Assembly (NCBI GenBank): GCA_965218045.1
Contig: CBDCJX010000009.1
Coordinates: 434,001 to 498,000 of the forward strand
Length of the DNA: 64,000 nucleotides
Source: CAVRCA01 sp965218045
GTDB lineage: Bacteria > Pseudomonadota > Alphaproteobacteria > Acetobacterales > Acetobacteraceae
Direction of reading: 5' to 3'
The notes below the pieces were generated by a model, which was not told the DNA's origin, did no database searches, and was given only the letters and a program-made list of their open reading frames with translations. Positions 23,106 through 32,048 of the stretch are shown piece after piece. The translations under genes and the position numbers were made by a program. The number at the start of each line of letters is the position of its first letter. Positions within the stretch are counted from its first letter, which is position 1.

Positions 23106-23195
23106 GGCATGGTCTCCCGCCAGAATGCGCGATCTGACCGCCAGTCTATACCACCAACAGGCGTCCGGAAACCGTGGCCGGCCCCCGCCGGCCGG

Positions 23196-25085
23196 TCAGT
23201 CGGCGCCGGGTTGGCCGAAGTTGAGGACGAGCTCGCGGATCGCGGCCGGGTCGGACTGCTCCATCACACGACGGGCGAAGCGGGTGCATGCGTCGATCTC
23301 GACCGCGCGGATCGCCTGCTTGACCCGTGGCACAGCACCCGCGTTCATGCTGAAGCTGCGCAGCCCGAGCCCGAGCAGCAGCGGCACCAAGCGCGGGTTG
23401 GCGGCGATCTCGCCGCACACCGAGACCGGCATCCGCATCCGCAGCGCGGCCTCGGTGGCGAACTGCACCAGCCGCAGCACCGCCGGATGCAGCGGGTCGT
23501 AGAGGTCGACGAGCTCGGACTCGCCGCGATCGACCGCCAAGGTGTAGGCGGTCAGGTCGTTGGTGCCGATGGCAAAGAAATCGGCCTCCAGCGCCAACGC
23601 GTCCGCCGCCAGCGCGGCACCCGGTGTCTCGATCATGATGCCGAGCGGCGGCAGCTTGTCGGGCAGGGCGACGCCACGTCGACGCAGCCGCCGCGCCACC
23701 CGCTCGAACACGTCGCGCGCCTGCCGCACCTCGGCCAGCGTGGTGATCATCGGCAGCATCACCCGGGTCGGACCCGAGGTGGCGGCACGCAGGATGGCGG
23801 CGAACTGGGTTTCCAGCAGCTCGCGCCGGCGCAGCAGCAAGCGAATGCCGCGCAATCCGAGGGCGGGGTTGGCGTCGACCGCTTCCGGCACGATGCCGGC
23901 CGCCGACAGCGCCTCGATCTCCTTTTCGCCGCCCCAGTCCAGCACGCGGATGGTGACCGTATCCCCCCCCATCGCCTCGATGACGGTGCGGTAGCTCTCC
24001 GCCTGGGTGGCCTCGTCGGGCACCGTCTCGCGGTTCATGAACAGGAACTCGGTGCGCAGCAGGCCGATGCCTTGCGCGCCGGATTGGGCGATCAGCGGCA
24101 GCTCGACCGGCAGCTCGAAATTGGCTTGCAGCTCGACCGTCTCGCCGTCGAGCGTCACCGCCGGAAGCCGGCGCAGCCGCCCGAAGCGCTGGCGCTCGCG
24201 GGCGAAAGCCGTGACCGCGCGGCGCGCGGCGGCGAGCCGCTCGGGCGACGGGTTGAGCGCCACGGTGCCGGCGCTGCCGTCCACCACCGCCGTGTCGCCG
24301 GGCTGGATCGCGTGCGCCAAGCCGACTGCGCCGAGCACCGCCGGGACGCCGAGGGCGCGCAGCATCACCGCCGTGTGGCCCTCCGCCCCACCTTCCTCGG
24401 TCGCCACCCCGGCGAGGCGCGACGGGTCGAGCAGCGCGGCATCCGCCGGGCGCAGCGCCTCGCTCACCAGGATGGCACCCTCCGGCAGGCCGGCGAAGCT
24501 GCGGAACGGCTGGCGCATCAGGTTGCGCACCAGCCGCCGGCCGATCTCGCGCACTTCCTCGGCGCGGCGCTCGATGCTGCCGCGCTCGTCATCGCCGGTG
24601 CCGGGCACCGCTTGCGCCAGGATCGCGCCGGCGATGCTCTCGGCCTCCTCCACCACGGCGCACTCGGCCGCGAGCAGCGACTCGGCGATGCGCTGCCGCG
24701 CGCCGCGCACCAGGCGGGATTCGTTGAGCATCTTGAGCGAGGCGTCGAGCAGCGGCTCGATCTCCGCCTGGATCTCCTCCGGCAGCACCGCCAGCCGGCC
24801 ACGCAGCTTGGCGAGCTGCCGGCGCGACTGGACGATCGCCGCCTCCAGCGCGGATTTCTCGCGCTCCAGATCGGCGGCGGCGACCTCGCGGTGGACGATC
24901 TCGGCGATCGGCTCGGTGGTGCCGAACACCGGACCGATTGCGACGCCGGCGGAGATCGCGATGCCAGCGAACACCCGCTCAGGGTGGGACGTGGCGGCCG
25001 GTCTCGGCGGGGGTGATAGCCGTTTGTGCTGTGGCGGTGGCGGCCGGCCGGGCCCCGCCGCTGCGGGGGGCTCAGTCCTGCTCAT
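23196..25085 (-). CDS. ptsI: phosphoenolpyruvate-protein phosphotransferase (enzyme I)
   Basis: 629 residues from the ATG at 25085 (MSRTEPPAAAG), overlapping the end of ptsH by 14 bp; a longer frame to 25181 would lie inside ptsH. EI takes phosphate from PEP on a His and passes it to HPr. The phospho-His region is GGAEGHTAVMLRALGVPAV, the PEP-binding core has LLRTEFLFMNRE, and the C-terminal signature is VSVCGEIAANP with the active Cys. About 45 extra residues precede the usual start of the domain (RVFAGIAISAGVAIGP). With only EIIA, HPr and HprK in the operon and no permease, this is a regulatory PTS. Confidence 0.95.
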   Translation of the reverse strand: MSRTEPPAAAGPGRPPPPQHKRLSPPPRPAATSHPERVFAGIAISAGVAIGPVFGTTEPIAEIVHREVAAADLEREKSALEAAIVQSRRQLAKLRGRLAVLPEEIQAEIEPLLDASLKMLNESRLVRGARQRIAESLLAAECAVVEEAESIAGAILAQAVPGTGDDERGSIERRAEEVREIGRRLVRNLMRQPFRSFAGLPEGAILVSEALRPADAALLDPSRLAGVATEEGGAEGHTAVMLRALGVPAVLGAVGLAHAIQPGDTAVVDGSAGTVALNPSPERLAAARRAVTAFARERQRFGRLRRLPAVTLDGETVELQANFELPVELPLIAQSGAQGIGLLRTEFLFMNRETVPDEATQAESYRTVIEAMGGDTVTIRVLDWGGEKEIEALSAAGIVPEAVDANPALGLRGIRLLLRRRELLETQFAAILRAATSGPTRVMLPMITTLAEVRQARDVFERVARRLRRRGVALPDKLPPLGIMIETPGAALAADALALEADFFAIGTNDLTAYTLAVDRGESELVDLYDPLHPAVLRLVQFATEAALRMRMPVSVCGEIAANPRLVPLLLGLGLRSFSMNAGAVPRVKQAIRAVEIDACTRFARRVMEQSDPAAIRELVLNFGQPGAD

Positions 25086-25380
25086 TGAAGCCGCTCTCGA
25101 CCAGGGCCACGAGGGCGTCGAGTGCTTCCTTGGCGTCCCACCCCTCGGCCCGCAGCTCGATCTCGGCGCCCTTGCCGGCACCCAGCATCATCAACCCCAT
25201 GATCGAGCGGGCGGGAACGCTCTGACCGTCCTTGATGACGTCGACGGCGGCGCCGAACCGCTCGGCCAGGGTGACGAACTTCGCCGCCGCCCTGGCGTGC
25301 AGGCCGCGACGGTTGCAGATCGTGAGGTGCCGGCTCAGGACTGGTGCAGCGGGATCGGAATCGCCCTCGGGCGGGGCCAT
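25072..25380 (-). CDS. ptsH: HPr phosphocarrier protein
   Basis: 102 residues. HPr is the histidine phosphocarrier between EI and EIIA. The active-site motif NRRGLHARAAAKFV (His near residue 28) and the regulatory serine motif SIMGLMMLGA (Ser near residue 59), the target of HPr kinase, are both intact. The ATG at 25378-25380 shares its A with the stop of the upstream EIIA gene (TGATG). An N-terminal extension of about 12 residues precedes the normal start. Presence of the Ser motif with an HprK gene in the same operon indicates serine-phosphorylation control. Confidence 0.95.
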   Translation of the reverse strand: MAPPEGDSDPAAPVLSRHLTICNRRGLHARAAAKFVTLAERFGAAVDVIKDGQSVPARSIMGLMMLGAGKGAEIELRAEGWDAKEALDALVALVESGFNEQD

Positions 25381-25814
25381 CACCCGCAGCTTCCGCTTCC
25401 GTTCACCTTGCAGCCGGTGCCATGCAGCACGTGCGAGGCAGCCGCGATGTATTTGCGGCCGGCCTCCTGGGCCCGGTCGACCGCGGTCGCCAGCGGCTGG
25501 CTCGAGCGCACCTTGGCCAGCTTGACCAGCATCGGCAGGTTCACGCCGGCGATCACCTCGACGCCCTTGCGGTCCATCAACGAGATCGCGAGGTTGCTCG
25601 GGGTGCCTCCGAACATGTCGGTCAGTAGCACCACACCATCGCCGGTGTCGCATCGCTCGATGCAGCGCTCGATATCGGCCCGCCTGCCATCCATGTCGTC
25701 CTCCGGGCCGATGCACACGGTGTCGACGTTGCGCTGGGTGCCGACCACATGTTCGAGCGCCGAGCGGAGTTCCTCCGCCAAGCGCCCGTGGGTCACCAGG
25801 ATCATGCCGATCAT
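25380..25814 (-). CDS. PTS EIIA component, mannose (ManX-type) family
   Basis: 144 residues of the EIIA-Man fold. The phospho-His is in MILVTHGRLAEEL near residue 9, followed by the conserved GVVLLTDMFGGTPSN near residue 60. It accepts phosphate from HPr. No EIIB, EIIC or EIID gene is present, so it most likely works as a signalling output of the regulatory PTS, as known for the hprK-ptsM-ptsH-ptsI arrangement in other Alphaproteobacteria. Stop and ptsH start overlap by one base. It lies 54 bp after rapZ in the same direction. Confidence 0.92.
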   Translation of the reverse strand: MIGMILVTHGRLAEELRSALEHVVGTQRNVDTVCIGPEDDMDGRRADIERCIERCDTGDGVVLLTDMFGGTPSNLAISLMDRKGVEVIAGVNLPMLVKLAKVRSSQPLATAVDRAQEAGRKYIAAASHVLHGTGCKVNGSGSCG

Positions 25815-25868
25815 GGCGGGACCAAAGGCAATCCGAAGCTCTTGCAGCCCAAGCTGGTCATGGTCCCG

Positions 25869-26852
25869 TCAGGCCTCCCGTGCCCGATGGGGCGAGCGGC
25901 TCGCGCCGTCGCCGACTGGTCCGTTCGCCGACCCCGGCTCGTGAAGCACCGGCTGGGCCGTCACTGCCGCTTGGGACGGCTGTTCGCGGACCAGCTCGCG
26001 GTGGGTCACGTTGACCCGCCAGTCGCCCGCCCGCAAATGCCGCGCCAGCCGCTCCACCAGGTGCACCGAGCGGTGACGCCCGCCAGTGCAGCCGATCGCG
26101 ATGGTCGTGTATTTCTTGCCCTCCTGAACGAACCTCGGCAAGAGCATCGCCAGCAAGTTAGTGACAGTACCAAAGAACGCCGCGAAATCTGGATCGGCCT
26201 CCACGTAGGCGCCGACCGCCGGTTCGAGGCCCGTCCGAGGACGCAATATGGGGTCGTAGTGGGGATTCCGCAAAAACCGCGCGTCGAATACCAGGTCCGC
26301 CTCGCGGGGCAGACCAGCGGGAAACGCGAAGGAGATCAGCGACACGTTCAGCCCGGCCTGGCCCTGCACCGCGCTGCCGGCGCCGAAGTGCCGCTCGATC
26401 AGCTGGCGCAGCGCGCGGGGCGCCAGGCTTGAGGTGTCGAGCAGCAGGTCGGCCGCTTCGCGCAGTTCGGCGGTGAGCCGTTCCTCGACGCGGATGCCGT
26501 CGCTGACCCGGCCTTGCGGGGCCAGCGGGTGGCGGCGGCGGGTCTCGGTGTAGCGGCGCAGCAGCGCCTGCTCCTCCGCCCAGGCGTAGACCAGCTCGGG
26601 CCGCCGTCCGGTCTGGCGCAGCTTGCCCATCGTGTCGAGCACCTCGCCGGCGTCGAAGTCCGGGCTGCGGGAATGGACGCCGAGCGCCAGCGGCCCGAGG
26701 CTGTCCCGCACCAGCGCCTCGGCCATCGCCAGCGGGAGATTGTCCACGACCTCGTAGCCGAGATCCTCGAGCGCATGCAGGATCGACGATTTGCCGGCGC
26801 CCGACAGTCCGGTTACCAGCACGATGCGCGGCTGGTGGTTGGGCGGGCTCAC
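25869..26852 (-). CDS. rapZ: RNase adapter protein RapZ (YvcJ family nucleotide-binding protein)
   Basis: 327 residues from the GTG at 26852, overlapping the hprK stop as GTGA. The P-loop GLSGAGKSS lies near residue 15 and the C-terminal domain has the conserved GCTGGRHRSVHLVERLARHL motif. In E. coli RapZ binds small RNAs and UDP-GlcNAc precursors to control glmS; in Alphaproteobacteria it is generally found in this PTS operon. Compared with the usual ~285 residues it carries a C-terminal extension of about 35 residues (starting around QPSQAAVTAQPV) that is Pro/Ser/Arg-rich. The longer in-frame 5' extension to 27281 runs antiframe through hprK and is rejected. Confidence 0.92.
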   Translation of the reverse strand: MSPPNHQPRIVLVTGLSGAGKSSILHALEDLGYEVVDNLPLAMAEALVRDSLGPLALGVHSRSPDFDAGEVLDTMGKLRQTGRRPELVYAWAEEQALLRRYTETRRRHPLAPQGRVSDGIRVEERLTAELREAADLLLDTSSLAPRALRQLIERHFGAGSAVQGQAGLNVSLISFAFPAGLPREADLVFDARFLRNPHYDPILRPRTGLEPAVGAYVEADPDFAAFFGTVTNLLAMLLPRFVQEGKKYTTIAIGCTGGRHRSVHLVERLARHLRAGDWRVNVTHRELVREQPSQAAVTAQPVLHEPGSANGPVGDGASRSPHRAREA

Positions 26853-27271
26853 GCGGCAAACGCGCCGGCACGTTGCGTGCGGCGGCCCAGCGCGCAATCG
26901 AGCGCCAGGGCGACGCGCTGCGCCGCCGAAGCGCCGCGCGGATCCAGCGCCAGACGCGGCAAGCCGAGCAGCACGTCGCGCTCGGGTTCGGGCAGCCGGG
27001 GCGGCGACGCGGCGAGATCCACGATCAGGGCCAGCTTGGCCGAAGCGACGAAAGGCAGGCGCAACAGCCCCATCCCGCGCACCTCCAGCAGACCGCCGAG
27101 GCCGGATGCGGGGCGCGCCACGCCGTGCTCGATCTCGACGCGGTCGTCGGCGACGAGGGCGAAGTCCCGGTCGAGCAGACGCAGCACCAAATCGGATTTG
27201 CCCGATCCCGCCGGTCCCACGACAAGGACGCCCATGCCCTCCCGCGACGCGCAGCTTCCATGGATCTGCAT
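26849..27271 (-). CDS. hprK: HPr kinase/phosphorylase, short alphaproteobacterial form
   Basis: 140 residues, only the C-terminal catalytic domain of the ~310-residue Firmicutes enzyme, as is normal for Alphaproteobacteria. The Walker A motif is GPAGSGKSDL (about residues 19-28), followed by LVADDRVE and the signature GLLEVRGMGLL near residue 60. It phosphorylates HPr on Ser and can reverse this. First gene of the operon hprK-rapZ-EIIA-ptsH-ptsI. The start ATG faces a divergent threonine dehydratase-like gene about 95 bp away. Confidence 0.93.
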   Translation of the reverse strand: MQIHGSCASREGMGVLVVGPAGSGKSDLVLRLLDRDFALVADDRVEIEHGVARPASGLGGLLEVRGMGLLRLPFVASAKLALIVDLAASPPRLPEPERDVLLGLPRLALDPRGASAAQRVALALDCALGRRTQRAGAFAA

Positions 27272-27366
27272 ACGCGCCCAATGTGAGGCCGCCCGCGTCG
27301 GAAAGGAAGGGACTTGTTATCGAGCCGAAGCGGCCGTTCGCGCCTAGATTTCATCAGAGGAACGAT

Positions 27367-28293
27367 TTGATCGGGATGCGCGAGATCGTCACCGCCGCGA
27401 GCCGCATCGCGCCGCATGTTCGGCGCACGCCGATCCTTGCCCTCCCCCCGACCCCGAAGCTGGCGGTCGCGGTAATCCTCAAGCTGGAGTTCCTGCAGCA
27501 CACCGGCAGCTTCAAGCCGCGCGGCGCGTTCAACCGGATGCTGGCGGCCGGGATACCGCCGCGCGGGGTGATCGCGGCATCGGGCGGCAATCATGGCGCC
27601 GCCGTCGCCTATGCCGCCCAGGTGCTCGGCGTCGCCGCCGAGATCTTCGTCCCGGCCACCGCGCCCACCGGCAAGATCGCGCGCATCAGCGGCTATGGCG
27701 CGCGCGTGATGCCGACCGGCGAGACGTACGGGGCGGCGCAGCGCGCCAGCGTCGACCGCCAGTGCGCGACGGGCGCGCTCGACGTGCATGCATACGACGA
27801 TCCGGACGTGCTCGCGGGGCAAGGCACGGTCGGCCGCGAGTTCGAGGAGCAGGCGCCGGAGCTGACCCATGTACTGGTCGCCGTCGGCGGCGGCGGGCTG
27901 ATCGGCGGGATCGCGGCCTGGTACGCCGGCCGGGCGGCGGTGATCGGCGTCGAGCCCGAGGCGTGCCCGACCTTGCACGCGGCCCTCGCCGCCGGCGAAC
28001 CGGTGGCAGCCCCGGTGGGCGGCATCGCCGCCGACAGCCTCGGCGCCAGCGAAGTGGGGGCGACGATGTTCCCGATCGCGCGGGCGCACATCGCGCAGTC
28101 GGTGCTGGTCAGCGACGCCGCGATCCGGTCGACACAGCGCCTGCTCTGGGAGACACTGCGGATCGTGGTCGAGCCGGGCGGTGCGACGGCGCTGGCGGCG
28201 CTGGTCTCGGGCGCGTTCCAGCCGCCGCCGGACGCACGGGTCGGCGTGGTGCTGTGCGGAGCCAACACGGATCCGGCGAAGGTGGTGGGCTGA
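27367..28293 (+). CDS. PLP-dependent threonine/serine dehydratase-like enzyme
   Basis: 308 residues, fold type II PLP enzyme. The PLP-binding Lys is in HTGSFKPRGAFNRM, the substrate loop is ASGGNHGAAVAYAA and the phosphate-binding tetraglycine is VGGGGLIGG. It likely deaminates a beta-hydroxy amino acid to a 2-oxo acid. Two starts compete: TTG at 27367, six bases after AGAGG (27356-27360), and ATG at 27376, sixteen bases away; the spacing favours TTG. No regulatory ACT domain follows, so it is the short catabolic or racemase-like form. It overlaps the enoyl-CoA hydratase gene by one base. Confidence 0.85.
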   Translation: MIGMREIVTAASRIAPHVRRTPILALPPTPKLAVAVILKLEFLQHTGSFKPRGAFNRMLAAGIPPRGVIAASGGNHGAAVAYAAQVLGVAAEIFVPATAPTGKIARISGYGARVMPTGETYGAAQRASVDRQCATGALDVHAYDDPDVLAGQGTVGREFEEQAPELTHVLVAVGGGGLIGGIAAWYAGRAAVIGVEPEACPTLHAALAAGEPVAAPVGGIAADSLGASEVGATMFPIARAHIAQSVLVSDAAIRSTQRLLWETLRIVVEPGGATALAALVSGAFQPPPDARVGVVLCGANTDPAKVVG

Positions 28294-29090
28294 TGAGCGA
28301 TTCCGTCCTGCTTGAGATCGACGCACGCGGGGTGGCGACCGCGACGTTCAATCGCCCGGAGGTGGGCAACGCCTACAACGAGGAGATGCTTCATCGGGTG
28401 ATCACCGGCCTCGAGCGGCTCGCCGCCGATGCGTCGGTGCGTTGCCTGGTGCTGCGCGGCCAGGGCAGGCATTTCCTCGCCGGCGCGGATATCAACTGGC
28501 TCGCCGAGGTCGCCCAATACGACGCGGCGCACGGCCACGCGGCGGCGATGGCGACCACGCGGGCCTGCCAGTTGCTCAACGAGTTTCCCAAGCCGACCAT
28601 CGCGCTGGTGCGCGGCGCCTGCTTCGGCGGCGGCGCCGGCATGGTGTGCTGCGTCGACGTGGCGTTCGCGGCACCCGACGCGTTGTTCGGGCTGACCGAG
28701 GTGCGGGTGGGCGTGGCGCCGACGCCGATCTCGACGCACATGGTGCACGCCATGGGGCTGCGACAGACGCGGCGCTACGCGCTCACCGGCGAGCGGTTCG
28801 ACGCGGCCGAGGCGTGCCGCATCGGGCTGGTGCACGAGGTGGTGCCGGAGGCGGAGCTCGAGGCCAAGCTCGCCGCGGTGCTGGACGCGGTGTTCCTCAG
28901 TGCTCCCGGCGCGATCGCCGCCACAAAACGTTCGTTTCTCGGTGCCAACGGGCTGCTGCTCGATGACCGCGCGATGGCGACGCTTGCGCATGAAAGCTTC
29001 GCCCAGCGCGCCTCGCCCGAGGGCCAGGAAGGCACCGCCGCGTTCCGCCAGAAGCGCCGGCCGAGCTGGTATGTAGAGCGGGCGGAGTAG
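28293..29090 (+). CDS. enoyl-CoA hydratase/isomerase family protein
   Basis: 265 residues from the ATG at 28293 (TGATG overlap with the previous stop). The crotonase fold shows GQGRHFLAGADINWL (first oxyanion hole) near residue 60 and RGACFGGGAGMVCCVDVAFA (second oxyanion hole) near residue 105, with ALFGLTEVRVGVAPTPIS carrying a Glu in the catalytic region. It hydrates or isomerises an acyl-CoA. Substrate is not predictable. With the adjacent dehydratase-like and EthD genes it forms a small catabolic operon. Confidence 0.88.
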   Translation: MSDSVLLEIDARGVATATFNRPEVGNAYNEEMLHRVITGLERLAADASVRCLVLRGQGRHFLAGADINWLAEVAQYDAAHGHAAAMATTRACQLLNEFPKPTIALVRGACFGGGAGMVCCVDVAFAAPDALFGLTEVRVGVAPTPISTHMVHAMGLRQTRRYALTGERFDAAEACRIGLVHEVVPEAELEAKLAAVLDAVFLSAPGAIAATKRSFLGANGLLLDDRAMATLAHESFAQRASPEGQEGTAAFRQKRRPSWYVERAE

Positions 29091-29102
29091 TTCGGAGGCG
29101 CG

Positions 29103-29447
29103 ATGATCAAGGCGACTTCACTGCTAATTCGCAAAGCGGGCATGACGCATGAGGAATTCGTGCGGCACTGGCGCGACATCCACGCTCCGCTCGCCTTTGC
29201 CTGCCCAGGCATCAGCCGCTACACGCTTACCATCGTCAGATCATCGAGCACGCGTCAGGACGGAGTCGCGCCGATCGACCTGCTTATCGACGGCATCGCC
29301 GAGCTGTGGTTCGAGAATCAGGCGGCGTTCGACGAGTTCGCTGCGTCACCGGCAACGCAGCGCCTGCTCGCCGACGGCGCCACCTTCATCGGCCACGAGC
29401 TGGATCTCGTTGCCGAGGAGATCGTCATCATCCCGCAGTCGCCGTAA
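29103..29447 (+). CDS. EthD domain protein
   Basis: 114 residues of the ferredoxin-like dimeric alpha/beta-barrel EthD family. The opening MIKATSLLIRKAGMTHEEFV and the HWRDIHAPLA motif (about residues 18-27) are typical. Many members help oxygenases or decyclases in degradation of ethers or aromatics; the exact role here is unknown. The start has GGAGG about six bases upstream. It is the last gene of the operon before a convergent pseudogene. Confidence 0.85.
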   Translation: MIKATSLLIRKAGMTHEEFVRHWRDIHAPLAFACPGISRYTLTIVRSSSTRQDGVAPIDLLIDGIAELWFENQAAFDEFAASPATQRLLADGATFIGHELDLVAEEIVIIPQSP

Positions 29448-29453
29448 GGCGGC

Positions 29454-30026
29454 TCACGCGGGCACCAGGGGGCAGCCAAACAGGCCCGGTGGTGGATAGG
29501 CGGTTGGCGAGGGCAGGTTGGCGATCGGCTTGAACACATCCCACTTATCGGTCGACTGGCTGCGCGGCTTCACCTCCCACACGTACATCGCGTGCGGCAC
29601 GCAGCCATTCGGCTGAATGCGGATGCCCTTGTTGTAGAAATCCTCGACCGGCGTGGCGTGCATCCGCGCCGCGACCGGGTCGGCGTCCAGACTGCCGACC
29701 GCTTGCACCGCCTTGAGCCAGTGCGAGATCGCGGCGTAGCAGGCGGCGTTGAACGCGTTCGGCGGCGCCTGCATGGTCGCGGCGTAGCGCCTGGTCCAGG
29801 CGCGTGTCTCGGGCGAGAGATCCCAATAGAACGAATCCGTCAGCACCAAACCCTGACACACGTCCTGGCCGAGTGAGAGCACGTCCTGGATGATCATCAG
29901 CAGGGTGGCGAGGCGCTGGCCGCCGCGGGTGATGCCGAATTCGGCCGCCTGCTTGATGCAGTTCTGCGCGTCGGTGCCGGCATTGGCGAGGCCGATCACC
30001 TTTGCCCCCGAAGCTTGAGCCTGCAC
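29454..30026 (-). pseudogene. 5'-truncated ABC transporter substrate-binding protein (branched-chain amino acid/LivK family)
   Basis: About 190 residues corresponding to the C-terminal half of a periplasmic-binding-protein family 6 receptor: GAKVIGLANAGTDAQNCIKQA, then a ligand-domain tail with AFNAACYAAISHWLKAVQA. The N-terminal half, signal peptide and start are missing: an in-frame stop precedes the homologous part and the TauD gene ends 29 bp upstream. No transporter genes are near. It is best read as a deletion remnant and not a functional receptor. Confidence 0.8.
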
Positions 30027-30054
30027 CGGCTGTCATCGGCTCAGAACCCTGGGC

Positions 30055-30945
30055 TCAAGCCGCGATGACGGGCGCGTCGCCGACGATGGTCGTGCGATGC
30101 ATCACGCGCCGCTCGCTTGGATCGTGCGGCGTGACCTGGTGCATGGTGCAGCGATTGTCCCAGACCAGCACGTCGTCCGGCGACCAGCGATGCCGGTAGA
30201 CGAAGCGCGGCTGCGCGGCGAACTCGGTGAGCTCGACGAGCAGCCGACGTCCCTCCGCCTCGCCCATGCCTTCCACCTCGTCATTGTAGATCGGCGAAAT
30301 GTAGAGCGACTTGCGGTCGGTGACCGGGTGCCGGCGCACCATCGGCTGCCACACCGGCGGCACTTTCGCCTGCTCCTCCTCGGTCATCGGCTTGAGCGGG
30401 CGCAACACGTGCATGTTGCCGAAATTGTGCCGCGCGCGACGCCCCTCGACTTCGCGGCGCAGGTTCTCCGGCAATTCGTCGTAGACCGTGTAAAGGTTGG
30501 TGAACTGCGTCTCGCCACCGCTGCGGCTCACCTCGACGCCGTGCAGCAACGCCCCGACGCACGGCATCTGGAGATAGCTGCTGTCGGTGTGCCAGAGCTG
30601 CGCCAGCGAGACCTGCTGCACCGTCGGATGGTCAGGCGGCATCAGCTGGCCTTCGTCATCGACGTTGGAGACGCGAAAGATCTCCGGCACCCGCTTCGAC
30701 TTGATGATCGCCTGGTGGAAGATTTCCGGCTCGCCGAAATGCCGGGTGAAGGCGACGTGGTCCTCGTCGCTGATGTGCTGGTCGGGCAACACCAGCACGA
30801 GATAGTGCATCCAGAGGTCGTGCAACGCGCGGAACGCGTCCGGGTCGAGCGCGGCGCGCATGTCGACACCGCGCACCTCGGCGCCGAGTGCGGGATGCAA
30901 GGCACGGACATCGAAGCGGGAAGCGGTGTTGACGTCGGCGGACAT
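30055..30945 (-). CDS. TauD/TfdA family Fe(II)/2-oxoglutarate dioxygenase
   Basis: 296 residues. The iron-binding facial triad is visible: His-x-Asp in LWHTDSSYLQMPC and the distal His in CTMHQVTPHD; the 2-oxoglutarate Arg is in SERRVMHRTTIV. Members hydroxylate sulfonates, aryloxyalkanoates and other small acids; the substrate is not visible. The ATG at 30945 has CAGGAGT upstream (30951-30957), overlapping the end of the cupin gene, so the two are co-transcribed. Confidence 0.9.
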   Translation of the reverse strand: MSADVNTASRFDVRALHPALGAEVRGVDMRAALDPDAFRALHDLWMHYLVLVLPDQHISDEDHVAFTRHFGEPEIFHQAIIKSKRVPEIFRVSNVDDEGQLMPPDHPTVQQVSLAQLWHTDSSYLQMPCVGALLHGVEVSRSGGETQFTNLYTVYDELPENLRREVEGRRARHNFGNMHVLRPLKPMTEEEQAKVPPVWQPMVRRHPVTDRKSLYISPIYNDEVEGMGEAEGRRLLVELTEFAAQPRFVYRHRWSPDDVLVWDNRCTMHQVTPHDPSERRVMHRTTIVGDAPVIAA

Positions 30946-30950
30946 GGTGC

Positions 30951-31916
30951 CTACTCCTGATCAGGGTGTTCGGCGAAACCAAAACCCATTGCGCGACTGT
31001 GATAGTAGATGCCGCCGTCCTGCACGATTAGGAACAGCGCCTGCGCGTTGCCGGCATTGTGGTGCGAGTGGACCGAGACCGGCGGGGTGATGGTGGTCGC
31101 CCAGGGCGCCCAGTCCTTGCGCTTGCCGTCGATCATCGAAAAGCAGCGCTCGCCGCGAATCACCAGCGAAACGGCGACGGCGTTGTGCCGGTGCGGCCGT
31201 TGCACCGCGCCGCCCGGCAGCGAGTTCATCGCCACGGTGAGCGTCGGCAGGATGTTGCGCGTCGCTTCCTGGCGCTCGGCGGAGAAGATCAGCGCCGAGC
31301 CGGCGATCTGCTCGTCGCGGCCGACCTCGTAGATCAGCGCGATCTGCCGCGCGATCTCCTCGCCGGTGTAATGCACGATGTCGGTTGGCGCGTGGCCGAC
31401 TGAGGGCGGGCGGAGGTGCTCGAAGGCGAGCAGCGGCTCGTTGGTGACAACCCAGAGCACGGCGTCCTCACCATCGCCCGCCGCGTGCGCGGCGGGGACG
31501 CCGCCCGGCAGGATGAACAGGTCGCCCGCGTGCCATTCGACGCGCTCGTCACCACAGGTGGTGGTGCCGGCGCCCTGCATCACGTAGGCGATCACACCGC
31601 TGGCGGCGAACTCGGTGCGCAACGTCTCGCCGGCGCGGATGCGGGCGTATTGCGCCAGCACGAGCGGCGTGGTCGCCGGCCCAACGCAGCCGAGTTCGGC
31701 CGAGAGGTCGCAAGGGATCAGCCCGGTCGGCGTCGCGGGATCGAGTGCGCGGTTCGGCTCGGCGGTGAACAGCGCGTCGGGCACCGGCGGCAGGCGCACG
31801 TCGAACGCGTTGCCAGTGTTGAAGAAGCGGGCGCGGGCTTCGGCCGGGCCGCGCGGCGCGCTAGCGTGTTGCACCGGCATCTCGGCGATGCTGCGCGGGC
31901 GGAGATCGTCGGGCAT
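30951..31916 (-). CDS. double-cupin dioxygenase-like protein (gentisate 1,2-dioxygenase-like)
   Basis: 321 residues from the ATG at 31916, preceded by GGGAGG on the minus strand (31923-31928); the 30-codon 5' extension is rejected. Two cupin folds: the first around GVIAYVMQGAGTTTCGDERV with WHAGDLFILPGG, the second with QRPHRHNAVAVSLVIRGE and SHHNAGNAQALFLIVQDG. Metal-binding His residues are visible in the second (PHRHN and HSHHN). The closest pattern I know is gentisate/salicylate 1,2-dioxygenases, but the fit is moderate. It precedes the TauD-type gene in the same operon. Confidence 0.7.
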   Translation of the reverse strand: MPDDLRPRSIAEMPVQHASAPRGPAEARARFFNTGNAFDVRLPPVPDALFTAEPNRALDPATPTGLIPCDLSAELGCVGPATTPLVLAQYARIRAGETLRTEFAASGVIAYVMQGAGTTTCGDERVEWHAGDLFILPGGVPAAHAAGDGEDAVLWVVTNEPLLAFEHLRPPSVGHAPTDIVHYTGEEIARQIALIYEVGRDEQIAGSALIFSAERQEATRNILPTLTVAMNSLPGGAVQRPHRHNAVAVSLVIRGERCFSMIDGKRKDWAPWATTITPPVSVHSHHNAGNAQALFLIVQDGGIYYHSRAMGFGFAEHPDQE

Positions 31917-32048
31917 GCGCTGCCTCCCACAAGGTTTTGGGGACCAAGCATCCGGGTGGCGCGGGCCAGTGTCAAACCGGCCGCCCTCCTTGTCGCAGAT
32001 CAACACCCCGATCTGGCATGATGCCGAAGGCTACCGTAAAGACGGCTC

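Noticed and set aside
21318..25016. 1232-residue reading frame on the plus strand opposite the molybdoenzyme and ptsI genes
   Set aside because: Antisense artefact of high GC; Arg/Gln/His-rich with no domain, while the minus strand has two clear families.
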